From: Gelatiniphilus marinus
GTDB lineage: Bacteria > Bacteroidota > Bacteroidia > Flavobacteriales > Flavobacteriaceae
Direction: 5' to 3' (one strand)
NCBI RefSeq assembly: GCF_042678305.1
Contig: NZ_JBHUDT010000001.1
DNA: 64,000 nucleotides
Below, one piece after another: positions 49,859 to 60,331 of the stretch; within the stretch, counting starts at the first letter, position 1; every line of letters starts with the position of its first letter. Below the pieces are notes generated by a model that was given only the letters and a program-made list of their open reading frames with translations, was not told the DNA's origin and did not search any database. Position numbers and translations under genes: made by a program.

Positions 49859-52243
49859 TTATTTTACAACATTTAGCTTATCATTCAACCAAATTTTTTC
49901 ATTTTTTCGCAATTCAATTTTGACTGAAACACCATTATATTTAATGCTTTTTATTTGATTTTCTTTTGATAACAAACCAAGTTTTAGAAGTTTTCTGTCT
50001 TTCCACTCAATATCAACTTCAATATTGCCTCGAGCTTTTAAACCTGAAACATGACCTGTTTTCCAATTGTCGGGCAATGTAGGAAGGATTCTTAAAAAAG
50101 GCTCGTGCGATTGCATTAATAACTCTGCCACACCTGCTGAATAACCAAAATTTCCATCAATTTGAAACGGCGGATGCTCATCAAATAAATTATCGGCAAC
50201 AGATATTTGCATAAATTTTTTAATGTTTTCTTGTGCCGATTTCGCATCCAACAAACGTGCGTTTAAATTAATCATCCACGCTCTACTCCAGCCGGTGCCT
50301 GCGCCACCATGTTGCAAACGGTAATCTATTGTTTTTCGGGCTGCATTAAACGTTATGGGAGTATTTTCCACAATGGTTTTACCAGGATGCAATGCGTAAA
50401 GATGCGACATGTGCCTGTGCCCTTTTTCGGGCTCATCGTAGGGTTCGTTCCATTCTAAAATTCTACCGTGATCGCCAACTACAACACCTGGAAACAAGCT
50501 TTTCCGCTTTAAGCGCACTTCTTCAACAAAATCATCTTCAATATTTAATACTTTTGAAGCTTCTAAAACATTATCGAAAACCTCAGCTATAATCTGGTGT
50601 CCCATAGCACTGCCAAACGATACAGCTCCAGAGTTGTCTTTATTGAAAAAATAAGAGTTTTCGGGAGATGTTTCTGGTGCCGAAACCCATAAATTGGTTT
50701 TTGGGTCTTTTACCAACCAATCTAAATAAAACTCAGCAATAGATTTTAAAACAGGATACGCTCTTTGTTTTAAAAAATCTGCGTCTTGTGTGTATAAATA
50801 ATGCTCCCAATAGTGTTGTGAAGACCAACCGCCGCCATGAATCCAAGAGCCCCAATACGGTTGTTCTGCCCGCATAAAAGGCGGTGCCCACAAATCGGTT
50901 GCATGGTGAACCACAGCACCTCTTTGAATGCCATATTGTTTTTTGGCGGTTACTTTACCGCGCTCAATAACCTTATCTATAAAATTAAAAAAGGGTTGGT
51001 GCAGTTCGCTTAAATTGGTTACATCGGCCGGCCAATAATTCATTTGAAGATTAATATTTAAGTGGTAATCTGCGTTCCAAGGTGCTTTAATATGTCTGTT
51101 CCATATGCCCTGTAAATTAGCGGGATTGGTACCTTCTCTTGAAGAAGAAATTAGCAAATACCTACCAAATTTAAAAAGTTTAGCGGCCAAATCGGGGTCG
51201 TCTTCACCTGCCTTAATACGTTTTAATCGTTTATCGGTTGGCAAAGAATCTAATGCGGCACCTCCTAAATTAAATGCCACACGTTTGTATAATTTTTGAT
51301 AGTCTTTTTGATGGCTTTTAAACAATTCACTAAACGATTTGTTTTCAATTAATGCTAAAGTTTTAATGTTTTTCTCTTTATAATTTTTATGATAAAAAGA
51401 CGTGTTGCAAACTAAATAAATTGTTGCTTTTTTAACGTTTTTTAAAACCAATTCTCCGTTTTCAGACTCAATAGTACCCGAATCGTTTTTAACTTTAAGT
51501 CGAGTTTCAAATTGCACACCGTAGTCGATGGGAAAAGGTTTCGAATTTTTCATACCCCCAAACTGCGTAACCATGCCAATCATGCTAATTTGGCTATCTG
51601 AAGGATTCGAAATTGTTACCGTTTCATGACCGTTATCTAATGGCCTGTCTAGTTTTAGGTTTAAATTTAAGCCTTCGTTTGCAGTTGTGCTTAACTCAAT
51701 TACCAACGCATCATCTGCAGCCGAGGCAAACACTTTTTGCGAGTAACTATTGCCTTTTGAAGTGTAATTAACAGTCGCCAAAGCATCGTCTAAATTCAAC
51801 GAACGTTTATAGTTTTCAATCTCTTTTTTTTGATGGAAATCGATAAACAGATCGCCCATGGTTTGATGCGAACGCACTATGGATTTTAGCGAGAATTTTT
51901 CAACAATCAGTTTATCGGCTTCTGTTATTTTACCTGCTTTTAGTAGGTTTCTAATATGCTCTAAATCTTCAGGACTTCCTTTGTAATCTTCCCAATCGGC
52001 GGCTCCGGGCCACATGGAATCTTCGTTTAACTGAATACGTTCTTGGTTTGGATTGCCAAAAACCATGGCGCCTAAACGCCCATTTCCAACAGGTAAAGCT
52101 TCCATCCATTGGGTTGCCGGTTGCTCGTACCACAACACATCTTTTGGGGTTTGCGTTTTTTCTTTACAAGCTACCGCAACTAGTAAAATGAATAGTAATT
52201 TGACGTGTTTTAAATAGCTGAATTGCTTTTTTAGAAAATTCAT
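49859..52243 (-). CDS. GH95 alpha-L-fucosidase (lipoprotein)
   Basis: 794 residues from the ATG at 52243. The open frame extends 62 codons further into the upstream gene, but MNFLKKQFSYLKH with the following VAVAC gives a proper lipoprotein signal. GH95 blocks are clear: WMEALPVGNGRLGAMVFG, NINLQMNYWPAD (catalytic asparagines), ETSPENSY (acid glutamate) and NARLLD (aspartate). It inverts and mainly cuts terminal alpha-1,2-linked fucose. It is the last gene of the nine-gene operon, 4 bp after the lactonase gene. Confidence 0.93.
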   Translation of the reverse strand: MNFLKKQFSYLKHVKLLFILLVAVACKEKTQTPKDVLWYEQPATQWMEALPVGNGRLGAMVFGNPNQERIQLNEDSMWPGAADWEDYKGSPEDLEHIRNLLKAGKITEADKLIVEKFSLKSIVRSHQTMGDLFIDFHQKKEIENYKRSLNLDDALATVNYTSKGNSYSQKVFASAADDALVIELSTTANEGLNLNLKLDRPLDNGHETVTISNPSDSQISMIGMVTQFGGMKNSKPFPIDYGVQFETRLKVKNDSGTIESENGELVLKNVKKATIYLVCNTSFYHKNYKEKNIKTLALIENKSFSELFKSHQKDYQKLYKRVAFNLGGAALDSLPTDKRLKRIKAGEDDPDLAAKLFKFGRYLLISSSREGTNPANLQGIWNRHIKAPWNADYHLNINLQMNYWPADVTNLSELHQPFFNFIDKVIERGKVTAKKQYGIQRGAVVHHATDLWAPPFMRAEQPYWGSWIHGGGWSSQHYWEHYLYTQDADFLKQRAYPVLKSIAEFYLDWLVKDPKTNLWVSAPETSPENSYFFNKDNSGAVSFGSAMGHQIIAEVFDNVLEASKVLNIEDDFVEEVRLKRKSLFPGVVVGDHGRILEWNEPYDEPEKGHRHMSHLYALHPGKTIVENTPITFNAARKTIDYRLQHGGAGTGWSRAWMINLNARLLDAKSAQENIKKFMQISVADNLFDEHPPFQIDGNFGYSAGVAELLMQSHEPFLRILPTLPDNWKTGHVSGLKARGNIEVDIEWKDRKLLKLGLLSKENQIKSIKYNGVSVKIELRKNEKIWLNDKLNVVK

Positions 52244-52247
52244 ATCC

Positions 52248-53072
52248 TTATAAATTATAAAATTTAATAGCATTTTCCCCAAATATTTTTGATTGCTCTT
52301 CTTTTGAAAAGTCTTTAACATAATTTTGAATGATATGTAATTGCTTTTCGTAATTGGCGGCCAGCAAGCACACCGGCCAATCGGAACCGTATAATATTCT
52401 TTCAACACCAAAGGCATTAAAAACGGCATCTAAATACGGATAGAAATCTTGAATTTTCCAATGTTTTAAATCGGCTTCGGTAACCAGCCCCGAAACTTTA
52501 CAATAAACGTTTGGTATTTTTGCCAATGCTGTTATTTTTGTTTTCCAATCCTCAATTTTACCAGCTTTTATATAAGGTTTTGCAAGGTGATCGATTACAA
52601 ATTTTTGATTTGGAAATGTATTGACCAAGTTTATAGCGGCTTCCATTTGTGTTGGAAATATTAAAATATCATAAGTTAAATTAAATGACGATAATTTGCC
52701 AATACCGTTTTTAAAATCTTTGCGCAGCATAAAATTGCTTTCCTCGGCTTGTACAATGTGCCGCACACCTTTAAACAACTTGTTTTTAGAAAAATGCACT
52801 AAGCGTTCTTCAACATTATCAGCGCTTAAATCTACCCAACCCACAACGCCTTTTATAAACGGGTTTTTTTCGGCACAGTCCAATAAAAAGTGTGTTTCGG
52901 TTTCACTTTGGTCGGCTTGTACGGCGATGCAGCCATCAAAATTATTTGCGTTTAATATCGGTTTTAAATGCTTTGGCAGAAAATCTTTTCGAATTACCTG
53001 CATCGAATCATCGATCCAAGCATCGCGAACGGGATCGTATTTCCAAAAATGTTGATGGGCATCTATTTTCAT
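52248..53072 (-). CDS. Amidohydrolase, probable L-fuconolactonase
   Basis: 274 residues of the amidohydrolase_2 family (COG3618). The metal-binding H-x-H appears as DAHQHFWKYDP, with KFVIDHLAKPYI and YGSDWPVCL carrying later histidine and aspartate ligands. Members hydrolyse L-fucono-1,5-lactone or related sugar lactones. The neighbours supply the enzymes before and after this step. 6 bp after the GH16 gene and 4 bp before the GH95 gene. Confidence 0.85.
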   Translation of the reverse strand: MKIDAHQHFWKYDPVRDAWIDDSMQVIRKDFLPKHLKPILNANNFDGCIAVQADQSETETHFLLDCAEKNPFIKGVVGWVDLSADNVEERLVHFSKNKLFKGVRHIVQAEESNFMLRKDFKNGIGKLSSFNLTYDILIFPTQMEAAINLVNTFPNQKFVIDHLAKPYIKAGKIEDWKTKITALAKIPNVYCKVSGLVTEADLKHWKIQDFYPYLDAVFNAFGVERILYGSDWPVCLLAANYEKQLHIIQNYVKDFSKEEQSKIFGENAIKFYNL

Positions 53073-53078
53073 TGGTTT

Positions 53079-53900
53079 CTATTGATATACTTTTACCCAA
53101 TCCACAATCATTTGTACCGGTAAATCGTCTGGGTTTGCCTTACCTACCCAAGCTCCTTCCAGTTGCTGATCGATTAACAAATAAAAAGGCTGATTGTAAG
53201 GCCATTGCGATTTATCGACGCCTTTTATCCTGGGATAAGTAAACGTTTCTTCTCCGTTTAATGTAAAAACCAATTTATCGGGATACCACTCTAAACCAAA
53301 GGTATTAAACTCTTCTTTATCGAATTTTGTGGTTTTATAATAGGGCGGATTGGTTTTCTGTTTCAACTCTAAGGTGTAATACGAGTGCGTGGTTTGGTAA
53401 ATAATGTTATCGAAATTTAGGTGCTCCATAATATCAATCTCACCGTTTCTTGGGTATTTACCGTATTTTTTATCTTCGGCCAACATCCAAATTGCTGGCC
53501 ACGCGCCTTGTGCGCTTTCCAATTTGGCGCGGATTTCGATTTTACCGTACTGAAACGCAAACTTGCCTTTGGTATAAATGCCTCCTGTTAAATACGGTCG
53601 CGGATCGGAAACCGTATCAGTGTTTACAATGCCTTTTAAATATAGTTTTCCGTCTGAAAAACCAAAACACTTGGGGTCGCTACTCATGTAATTGCCCCAA
53701 TCTGCATTTTTTTTGGGTATTTTAGTCCACTTTTTAGTGTCTATTTCTGGCGCATCAAAATCGTCTTTCCAAACTAATTTCCAGTCTTTTGCAGTAACGG
53801 AATCTTTTTGAATGTACTTGTAACCATCAACAATTTTAGACGGAACACTTTTACAGCCCACTAAAATAACAGCAGATAAAACAAAAACATATTTTAACAT
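53079..53900 (-). CDS. GH16 family endo-glycosidase (lipoprotein)
   Basis: 273 residues. Signal with lipobox ending LVGCKS (C16). Catalytic motif NGEIDIMEHLN with E154 nucleophile, D156 and E159 acid/base; GAWPAIWML precedes it as usual. GH16 enzymes cut beta-1,3 or beta-1,4 glucans and galactans; the family also includes endo-beta-galactosidases acting on mucin O-glycans and keratan. In a locus for fucosylated glycans, an endo-galactosidase-type role is attractive, but the sequence does not prove it. Confidence 0.9.
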   Translation of the reverse strand: MLKYVFVLSAVILVGCKSVPSKIVDGYKYIQKDSVTAKDWKLVWKDDFDAPEIDTKKWTKIPKKNADWGNYMSSDPKCFGFSDGKLYLKGIVNTDTVSDPRPYLTGGIYTKGKFAFQYGKIEIRAKLESAQGAWPAIWMLAEDKKYGKYPRNGEIDIMEHLNFDNIIYQTTHSYYTLELKQKTNPPYYKTTKFDKEEFNTFGLEWYPDKLVFTLNGEETFTYPRIKGVDKSQWPYNQPFYLLIDQQLEGAWVGKANPDDLPVQMIVDWVKVYQ

Positions 53901-53918
53901 TGTTTTACTTCGTATTAA

Positions 53919-54776
53919 TTAACCTTGGTATGCTTTTGCCATTTGTTTTGAAGTTCCCAGACCTTCAATACCCAACTCCATAATATCGCCTGGTTTTAAA
54001 TATTTAGGCGGATTAAAGCCTAAACCAACACCAAATGGCGTGCCTGTTGAAATAATATCTCCCGGTAACAATGTCATGTATTGGCTGATGTATGAAACGA
54101 CTTCTTGAACATTAAAAATAAAATCTGATGTCGAGGAATCCTGTAAACGTTCGCCATTAACATCAAGCCATAAGTTAAGATTATTAGGGTTTGGAATTTC
54201 GTCTTTTGTTGCAATAAATGGCCCTAGAGGTGCAAATGTATCGCAGCCTTTGCCTTTGCACCACTGCCCTTCTTTCTCGATTTGAAAAGCCCTTTCCGAG
54301 ACATCGTTATGCAGCACATAACCAGCAATGTGGTTAAAGGCATCGGCCTGTTCAACGTACGAGGCTTTTTTGCCAATAACAATAGCAAGCTCGACTTCCC
54401 AATCGGTTTTCTCAGAATTTTTGGGGATAATAACATCATCATTTGGTCCACAAAGTGCGGTAGTAGATTTAAAAAACAAAACTGGTTCTTTTGGGACTTT
54501 CATTCCAGCTTCGGCGGCGTGTTTTGCGTAATTTAAACCAACGCAAACCAGTTTTGAAGGTCGTGTTAGCGGTACCCCCAAACGCACACTATCACTTATT
54601 TTAGGGCAATTTTCTTGATTGGTTTGTATCCAGTTTTCTAAGCGTTCTAAGCCATCGCCACCAAAAAAATCTTCGTCGTAATCTTGTCCGAACCCAGACA
54701 CATCCAATCTTGTGCCATCTGCTAATTGTACACCAGGTTTTTCGTTTCCTTCTGTTCCAAATCGTATTAATTTCAT
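53919..54776 (-). CDS. Fumarylacetoacetate hydrolase family; probable 2,4-diketo-3-deoxy-L-fuconate hydrolase
   Basis: 285 residues. The FAH metal site is seen as DWEVELAIVIGKKA (two glutamates) with GCDTFAPLGPFI and STGTPFGVGLGFNPP. Members cleave C-C bonds of beta-diketo acids. In fucose oxidation the enzyme splits 2,4-diketo-3-deoxy-L-fuconate into pyruvate and L-lactate. The neighbours (lactonase, dehydratase and a second SDR) match that pathway, so this function is strongly indicated. Confidence 0.87.
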   Translation of the reverse strand: MKLIRFGTEGNEKPGVQLADGTRLDVSGFGQDYDEDFFGGDGLERLENWIQTNQENCPKISDSVRLGVPLTRPSKLVCVGLNYAKHAAEAGMKVPKEPVLFFKSTTALCGPNDDVIIPKNSEKTDWEVELAIVIGKKASYVEQADAFNHIAGYVLHNDVSERAFQIEKEGQWCKGKGCDTFAPLGPFIATKDEIPNPNNLNLWLDVNGERLQDSSTSDFIFNVQEVVSYISQYMTLLPGDIISTGTPFGVGLGFNPPKYLKPGDIMELGIEGLGTSKQMAKAYQG

Positions 54777-54794
54777 ATTGTATCTAAATATTTG

Positions 54795-57032
54795 TTATTC
54801 AAAAAAATCCAATTCCGCAATGGCGGCCGTTTTTTTACCGCCTGCAATTACCTTAGATTCTATTCTTATATATTGTGTTGTTAATTCTTTTTTAAATTGG
54901 TGTGTTCTTGGAGTTGGGTCGTTAATTAAGTTACCAAACTCAAAACTTTCAAAGGTTTGCCAATTCCTACCATCATTACTTATCTTAATGGTGCCTTTTT
55001 CAATCATGCCGTTAGCATCTTCTTTTTGGGGCGTGTACGAAAAGGCATTTAAAATATATGATTTTCCTAAATCTAATTCAATAAAATGAGGGGTTCCTTT
55101 TTGGCCCGAACGCCAGAATGTTTTTGGGTTTTCATCGATAGCCAAATTACTTTTGTTTGTAGAAGACCAGCTATCTTCTTTAATAATCTTCCAATCTTTT
55201 TTAAGGATTCCTAATTTTTTAGAAACCACACTTCCTTTTTGGTCTTTTGAAAATGCAGCTGCTTTAATTTCGCTGGAAGTTGTTGAAAAAGATGCTTTAA
55301 ATAACTCAGAATCTTTTGTTGGTTCGCTACCATCGGTGGTGTATCTAATTTCTAGTCCAATATTTAAGTTTCCTGCGCTGTCCTCGCCGTGGGGTTTCCA
55401 CCCAAAATCGTGTTTTTTTGGTTGAATGCTAACTTGCCCGTCGAGATTTCTTGCGATGCTTAATTGTGGCGGACGTGTTTTGTAATAATGTGCCGTAACA
55501 TTAGAAATTGCAGGACTAAAACGCGATTCTAAAATCCGTAATCTGAATTTATTCGATGTGGTTTCCGGAAAACGCAAAATGCGTTTATACCCTATATTGC
55601 TTGCTGAAACTATTTCTTTCCAAGCATTATTTACCCAAGCATCAACTGTATGTTTTTCAACACGTTCGCCATGCGTTGCAATGGCTTCTTGAATGATTAA
55701 TCGATTGATTGTTATTGGTTTTTTGGACTCGATAATGATTTCTTTTACATCAGAATCTAACAACTCAAAAGTATCAACAGCATCATCTAAAACATTTTTA
55801 GATCCTGAAGCACCCGCAAATAAATTGGTACTATAGGTCTCGTTGATGCGTTCGCCAACTTCATTTAAAACACGTACATCTTCAGGCGAAAACCTGCCTT
55901 CGCGATTTGGTGGGATATTCAACAAAAAGGTGGTGTTGCCGCCAACCGAACGCTCGTACATATCAAAAACATCATCTGCATTACGTACTTTCTGCGAGGT
56001 ATCGTCTCTGTAAAACCAGCCTTCGCGAATCGAGGTATTGGTTTCGGCCTGTTGATAGTGCAAATATTTTGCATCGTATAATTTTTCCCTGCTTCCAATA
56101 TCTTCGCCGGTAATATCTGCAAAGCTATCCATTTCGAGCGGGTTGGCTTGGTACGGAATTACATTCCACTCGGTATCTCTGGTTGCTCCAGCTTCGTTTC
56201 CGCACCAGCGAATATCTTGTTTTCCGAAAATAACGGCATGGGGCGCTAGTGCCGAAATTAATTCTTTCCAAGCTAAGTAATTGTACTTTTGTCCGCCTTT
56301 ACGTTTGGGATGAGCGCCATCGAACCACACTTCGTGAATGGGGCCATACTCAGTCAATAATTCGAAGAGCTGATTTAAAAAATACTCGTTATAATCATCA
56401 ACATTAAATGTAAAGGTGGTTTTGTTTTTAAATGGCCGGCCTTCAATGGGTCGAGGAATTACACGGTCTGAATATTGGCTTAAATTGCCGTAAAGTCCCT
56501 CTTTATTTTCAATTTGATATAAATCTGCGGGCGATAAATACACACCCAGTTTCAATCCGTATTTTTGGCAGGAATTGGATAAATCCCTTAGAATATCACC
56601 TTTTCCGTTCTGAAAATCGGTGGACATAATACCGTGTTTGGTGTAGCGACTTTGCCAAAGTACAAACCCTTCGTGATGCTTCACGGTAAGAATTACCTTT
56701 TTCATATTGGCGGCTTTCATGGCTTTGCACCATTGATCGGTATCTAAATTTTTAAGGTCGAAAATCTTGGGGTCTTCAAAACCGTTGCCCCATTCCATTC
56801 GAGTAAAGGTGTTAGGTCCAAAATGGATAAAAGCGATAAACTCGTTTTTTAAAGCTTCGTACTGGTTTTTTGTAGGCACTACATGAGCGGCTTTTACGAT
56901 GATGGAATCTTTGGTGTCGTCGTTATCTATTTTAATGGTTGAACTTGTTGGCATTAATAGACCATTGCTCTTATTGTTAGAGCATGAAACAATTAACAAA
57001 GCTAAAGTGAAATACGATAAAATGGTTTTCAT
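54795..57032 (-). CDS. GH29 alpha-L-fucosidase with C-terminal carbohydrate-binding region (lipoprotein)
   Basis: 745 residues. Lipoprotein signal ending LIVSCS (C17). Catalytic barrel about 50-400: FIHFGPNTFTRMEWGNG, KHHEGFVLW, and nucleophile D238 in EVWFDGAHP. The C-terminal part holds a beta-rich domain and an F5/8-type-C-like module (AIDENPKTFWRSG, then FIELDLGKSYILNAF). The block HFGPNTFTR and the large C-terminus resemble GH29-B enzymes, which prefer branched alpha-1,3/1,4 fucose. 18 bp before the FAH gene. Confidence 0.92.
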   Translation of the reverse strand: MKTILSYFTLALLIVSCSNNKSNGLLMPTSSTIKIDNDDTKDSIIVKAAHVVPTKNQYEALKNEFIAFIHFGPNTFTRMEWGNGFEDPKIFDLKNLDTDQWCKAMKAANMKKVILTVKHHEGFVLWQSRYTKHGIMSTDFQNGKGDILRDLSNSCQKYGLKLGVYLSPADLYQIENKEGLYGNLSQYSDRVIPRPIEGRPFKNKTTFTFNVDDYNEYFLNQLFELLTEYGPIHEVWFDGAHPKRKGGQKYNYLAWKELISALAPHAVIFGKQDIRWCGNEAGATRDTEWNVIPYQANPLEMDSFADITGEDIGSREKLYDAKYLHYQQAETNTSIREGWFYRDDTSQKVRNADDVFDMYERSVGGNTTFLLNIPPNREGRFSPEDVRVLNEVGERINETYSTNLFAGASGSKNVLDDAVDTFELLDSDVKEIIIESKKPITINRLIIQEAIATHGERVEKHTVDAWVNNAWKEIVSASNIGYKRILRFPETTSNKFRLRILESRFSPAISNVTAHYYKTRPPQLSIARNLDGQVSIQPKKHDFGWKPHGEDSAGNLNIGLEIRYTTDGSEPTKDSELFKASFSTTSSEIKAAAFSKDQKGSVVSKKLGILKKDWKIIKEDSWSSTNKSNLAIDENPKTFWRSGQKGTPHFIELDLGKSYILNAFSYTPQKEDANGMIEKGTIKISNDGRNWQTFESFEFGNLINDPTPRTHQFKKELTTQYIRIESKVIAGGKKTAAIAELDFFE

Positions 57033-57046
57033 ATTGATTTTATAAA

Positions 57047-58525
57047 CTATTTAGTGATTTTAATAACGTAAGCATAATCGTCGGTTGCTTCGAACAAATT
57101 AGGTTTGTATTCGGGTAGAGGAATTGCAAAATCGTTACCTACTTGTTTCCCTTTTAAATTTTGTTGTGTAGCCAACAATGTTATTTTTGCATCGTTTGAA
57201 GCTTTGAAATTCCTTATGGTTATTTCGGGTTTCCATTTTGGGAGTATTACAAAATAAGCCTCGTTGTTTTGCGTGAAAAACAATTCTTTTACCGCATAAC
57301 CCGGTTCGGGATCTATGGTTTGTTTTAAAATAACTTCGCTACCTAAATAATGCTGTTTAGGCTTGTAGTGTTTCTTACCTTTTAAAGACCATTGAAACGA
57401 ATTGTTCCATAGCCTTGAGCCATAAATAGCTTCGCCATTAGTGTTTAACCAACTGCCAATTTGCAATAGGCGTTCTTGCATAATTACAGGTATATTTCCC
57501 CGTGCATCGGGACCAATATCCAGTAGTAAATTACCGCCCGTACTAACAATATTTACCAGGGTTAACACTAATGCTTTGGGCGAATTGTAATCTTGTGCGT
57601 CTTCATTTTGATTGTATCCAAACGAAAAACCCATACCGCGACACTCTTCCCATGGGCGTTTAAATTCTGGGGCTTCAGTTTCGTATTCGGTTGTAAAATA
57701 ACCGCCGTGGTTTTTTCTAACACCTTTACCCCATCTATCGTTTATAACAATATGGTCTTTTGCAACCGATTCGTTGAATAACCAAACTAAAAATTCTTTC
57801 GATTTCCATTTTTCAGCTTCCATATCCCATTCGCCATCAGCCCATAAAATATCTGGAGAATATTTGGTAACCAAGTCTTTTATTTGCGGTAAAAAATGAT
57901 CGTCAACAAAACGCTTTTTATCGTTTTGCCACCATGGGTGATACCACTCGTAAAGTGAATAATACAGTCCCATTTTAATATTGGTTTTCTTTACGGCAGC
58001 GGTTAACTCGCCCACCAAATCGCGTTTTGAGCCTACTTCCATACTATTCCAAGCAAAGCCCCTGTGGTTAGCTTCTTTGTTGGGCCATAGTGTATAACCA
58101 TCGTGATGTTTTGATGTTAACACAATATATTTTGCTCCTGCCTTTTCGAAAAGTTGCACCCATTCATCTGGCTTAAATAAATCTGCTGTAAACATTTTCC
58201 CGAAATTGTAATAAGGAAAATCTTTGCCGTAAGTTTTCTGGTGGTAATTTACAATTTCATCACCTTTAAAATTACCGTTTCCGAACAAGGTTTTATTTTG
58301 CAACCAATATTGGTACCATTCTGAGTACGTGCCTTTTGGCGACCACGCAGGTACCGAATATGGGCCCCAATGTATAAAAATACCAAACTTAGCATCTTGA
58401 AACCAATCGGGAATGGGGCGTGCATCTAACGATTCCCAAGTGGGTTGGTACTTGTGTTGTGCAGTAAGCAAGCCATTAAAAATGAGAATTGATACTACAA
58501 ATATTTTTAACTTCAAGTTATTCAT
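57047..58525 (-). CDS. GH29 alpha-L-fucosidase
   Basis: 492 residues with a Sec signal (IFVVSILIFNGLLTAQ). GIFIHWGPYSVPAWSPKG and SKHHDGYTLWP are the substrate-binding blocks, and the nucleophile is D230 in LWADGEWD. A small C-terminal beta domain follows the barrel. It is closer to the 58529 gene product than to the 54795 one (GH29-A style, broad alpha-fucosidase). Secreted to the periplasm. Confidence 0.92.
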   Translation of the reverse strand: MNNLKLKIFVVSILIFNGLLTAQHKYQPTWESLDARPIPDWFQDAKFGIFIHWGPYSVPAWSPKGTYSEWYQYWLQNKTLFGNGNFKGDEIVNYHQKTYGKDFPYYNFGKMFTADLFKPDEWVQLFEKAGAKYIVLTSKHHDGYTLWPNKEANHRGFAWNSMEVGSKRDLVGELTAAVKKTNIKMGLYYSLYEWYHPWWQNDKKRFVDDHFLPQIKDLVTKYSPDILWADGEWDMEAEKWKSKEFLVWLFNESVAKDHIVINDRWGKGVRKNHGGYFTTEYETEAPEFKRPWEECRGMGFSFGYNQNEDAQDYNSPKALVLTLVNIVSTGGNLLLDIGPDARGNIPVIMQERLLQIGSWLNTNGEAIYGSRLWNNSFQWSLKGKKHYKPKQHYLGSEVILKQTIDPEPGYAVKELFFTQNNEAYFVILPKWKPEITIRNFKASNDAKITLLATQQNLKGKQVGNDFAIPLPEYKPNLFEATDDYAYVIKITK

Positions 58526-58528
58526 GTT

Positions 58529-60331
58529 TTAATTTTTATCAATCTCAAAAGTCCATGCATCGTGCGATGGCATTTCTGTGTATTTTACAGATTTTGTATC
58601 AATATGCATCTTTCCGTTGCTATATTTCCAAGCTAGGTTTTTATCCAATCCCAATAATTTAACCGTGGCGTTGTTACCTGGATTTGGAATAGTTAAAACC
58701 AGTTCGTTTTCTGGCCATTCAAAACTTGTGGCGTAAATTTTACCGTGGTTTAGCGTATAGCACAGATAGGTTTTTAAAGATGAATAACTTCCCGTTATGC
58801 CGTTTTTCGATTTTTCTTTATCGATAAACAATGAAGAAGAGGGTACTATTTTTTTATCGCCATTTTTTGTATTCCAAAATAATGAAATGGATGCATTCTG
58901 TTTTTTCTCTCTGTACTTTATTTGCATAGGGTATAATTCGCCCGCTTTCAATTTAATTTTCCCTGTTGATGAGGCACTGGTATTGGCACCCATAACTTCG
59001 GACTGTGTTCCTTTTGCGGTGTAGTTTTGATTAATGATTAATTGGTTGTTAATGAAAACTGCGGCTTCATCATCGGCCTTAACCTCAAATGTATAAGTAT
59101 CGGTTTTTGGTGCTTCGATAAAGCCGTTCCATTCTACCGTAAAATCGTCTTCTTTGATGTCTTTCATAGGTGAATTTCTTACCCATTTGAAGTTTATTTC
59201 ATCATCAATACGTTTAATAGTGATTTCTTTTTCTTCTTCTTTTATTGAAAAAGGTTCGGCACCATAAATAGCATCGCCATTAATTTTTAGCCAGTTACCC
59301 AATTGAATCAAGCGTTCTTGCTGAATGAGCGGAATTTGTCCATCGGCTTTTGGCCCCACATTTAAAATCATGCCACCACCATTGGCAACCGTTTGCACAA
59401 AGCGATGAATAAGGTCTTGCGAGGTGCCATAAGCCTCTAATTTTTCATTTCTATTAAGCCCGAAAGAACGCCCCAAACCGCGCACTTCTGCCCAAGGCCT
59501 GTTGGTTACTTTTATGCCCGAACTGTATTCTGGCGTTAAATAGCCCACATCTAAACCGTGTCCCCAACGGTTGTTTACTATGGCTTCATCGCCCACTAAA
59601 TTGTAATACCAATCTATCAATTCGGCCGAGTGCCATTGTTTTGCCGTGTTATACCATTCGCCATCGGCAAAAAGTATGGAGGGTTTATATGTGGAAACCA
59701 ATTCTTTAAACTGCGGAATCATATATTCTTCAACATATTTGCCAATACTATCGTGCGGATCGGTGTACCAACGGTGCAAGGGGTGATTCCATTCTGCAAG
59801 CGAATAATACAGCCCCATTTTAAGTCCGGCTTCTCTAACCGATTTTGTTAAATCGCCCACCAAATCGCGTTTGGGTCCAACATCAACGCTATTCCAATTC
59901 CGGTTGTATTTACTAGGCCAAAGTGCATAACCATCGTGGTGTTTAGATACGAACATCACATATTTGGCTCCTGCCCTTTTAAATAAACTTGCCCACTCGT
60001 CGGGGTTAAATAATTCAGCTTTAAACAATGGTGCAAAATCTTTATAGGTAAAATGCTCGCCGTAGGTATTTTTTACAAATTCCATACGCTCGGGACTTTC
60101 GGTTTGCATACCGCGTAAAAACCATTCGGCATACGATTCTTTACTTCCGTAAGCCGGTACCGAATACAATCCCCAATGAATAAAAATACCCAATTTAGCA
60201 TCTTTAAACCATTGCGGGTAAGGACGTTCGGTAATATTTTTAATATACTCTGCTTCTGTTTTTTGTTGAGCAAAAGTTGATGCTATCAATAAAAAACAAG
60301 CACAAATTAATAAGAATCTATTTTTAATCAT
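58529..60331 (-). CDS. GH29 alpha-L-fucosidase with PA14 domain
   Basis: 600 residues from the ATG at 60331, which begins MIKNRFLLICACFLLIA and gives a good signal peptide; the longer open frame starts inside the SDR gene and is rejected. The barrel has FIHWGLYSVPAYGSKE, KHHDGYALWP and nucleophile D223 in LFADGEW. A PA14-like domain (about residues 410-540, with TYTFEVKADDEAAVFINNQ) is inserted before the C-terminal beta domain and may bind glycans. The start overlaps the SDR stop by one base (TAATG). Confidence 0.9.
   Translation of the reverse strand: MIKNRFLLICACFLLIASTFAQQKTEAEYIKNITERPYPQWFKDAKLGIFIHWGLYSVPAYGSKESYAEWFLRGMQTESPERMEFVKNTYGEHFTYKDFAPLFKAELFNPDEWASLFKRAGAKYVMFVSKHHDGYALWPSKYNRNWNSVDVGPKRDLVGDLTKSVREAGLKMGLYYSLAEWNHPLHRWYTDPHDSIGKYVEEYMIPQFKELVSTYKPSILFADGEWYNTAKQWHSAELIDWYYNLVGDEAIVNNRWGHGLDVGYLTPEYSSGIKVTNRPWAEVRGLGRSFGLNRNEKLEAYGTSQDLIHRFVQTVANGGGMILNVGPKADGQIPLIQQERLIQLGNWLKINGDAIYGAEPFSIKEEEKEITIKRIDDEINFKWVRNSPMKDIKEDDFTVEWNGFIEAPKTDTYTFEVKADDEAAVFINNQLIINQNYTAKGTQSEVMGANTSASSTGKIKLKAGELYPMQIKYREKKQNASISLFWNTKNGDKKIVPSSSLFIDKEKSKNGITGSYSSLKTYLCYTLNHGKIYATSFEWPENELVLTIPNPGNNATVKLLGLDKNLAWKYSNGKMHIDTKSVKYTEMPSHDAWTFEIDKN

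Noticed and set aside
52244..52429. N-terminal 62-residue extension of the GH95 frame
   Set aside because: It runs through the end of the lactonase gene and hides a normal lipoprotein signal at the ATG at 52243.
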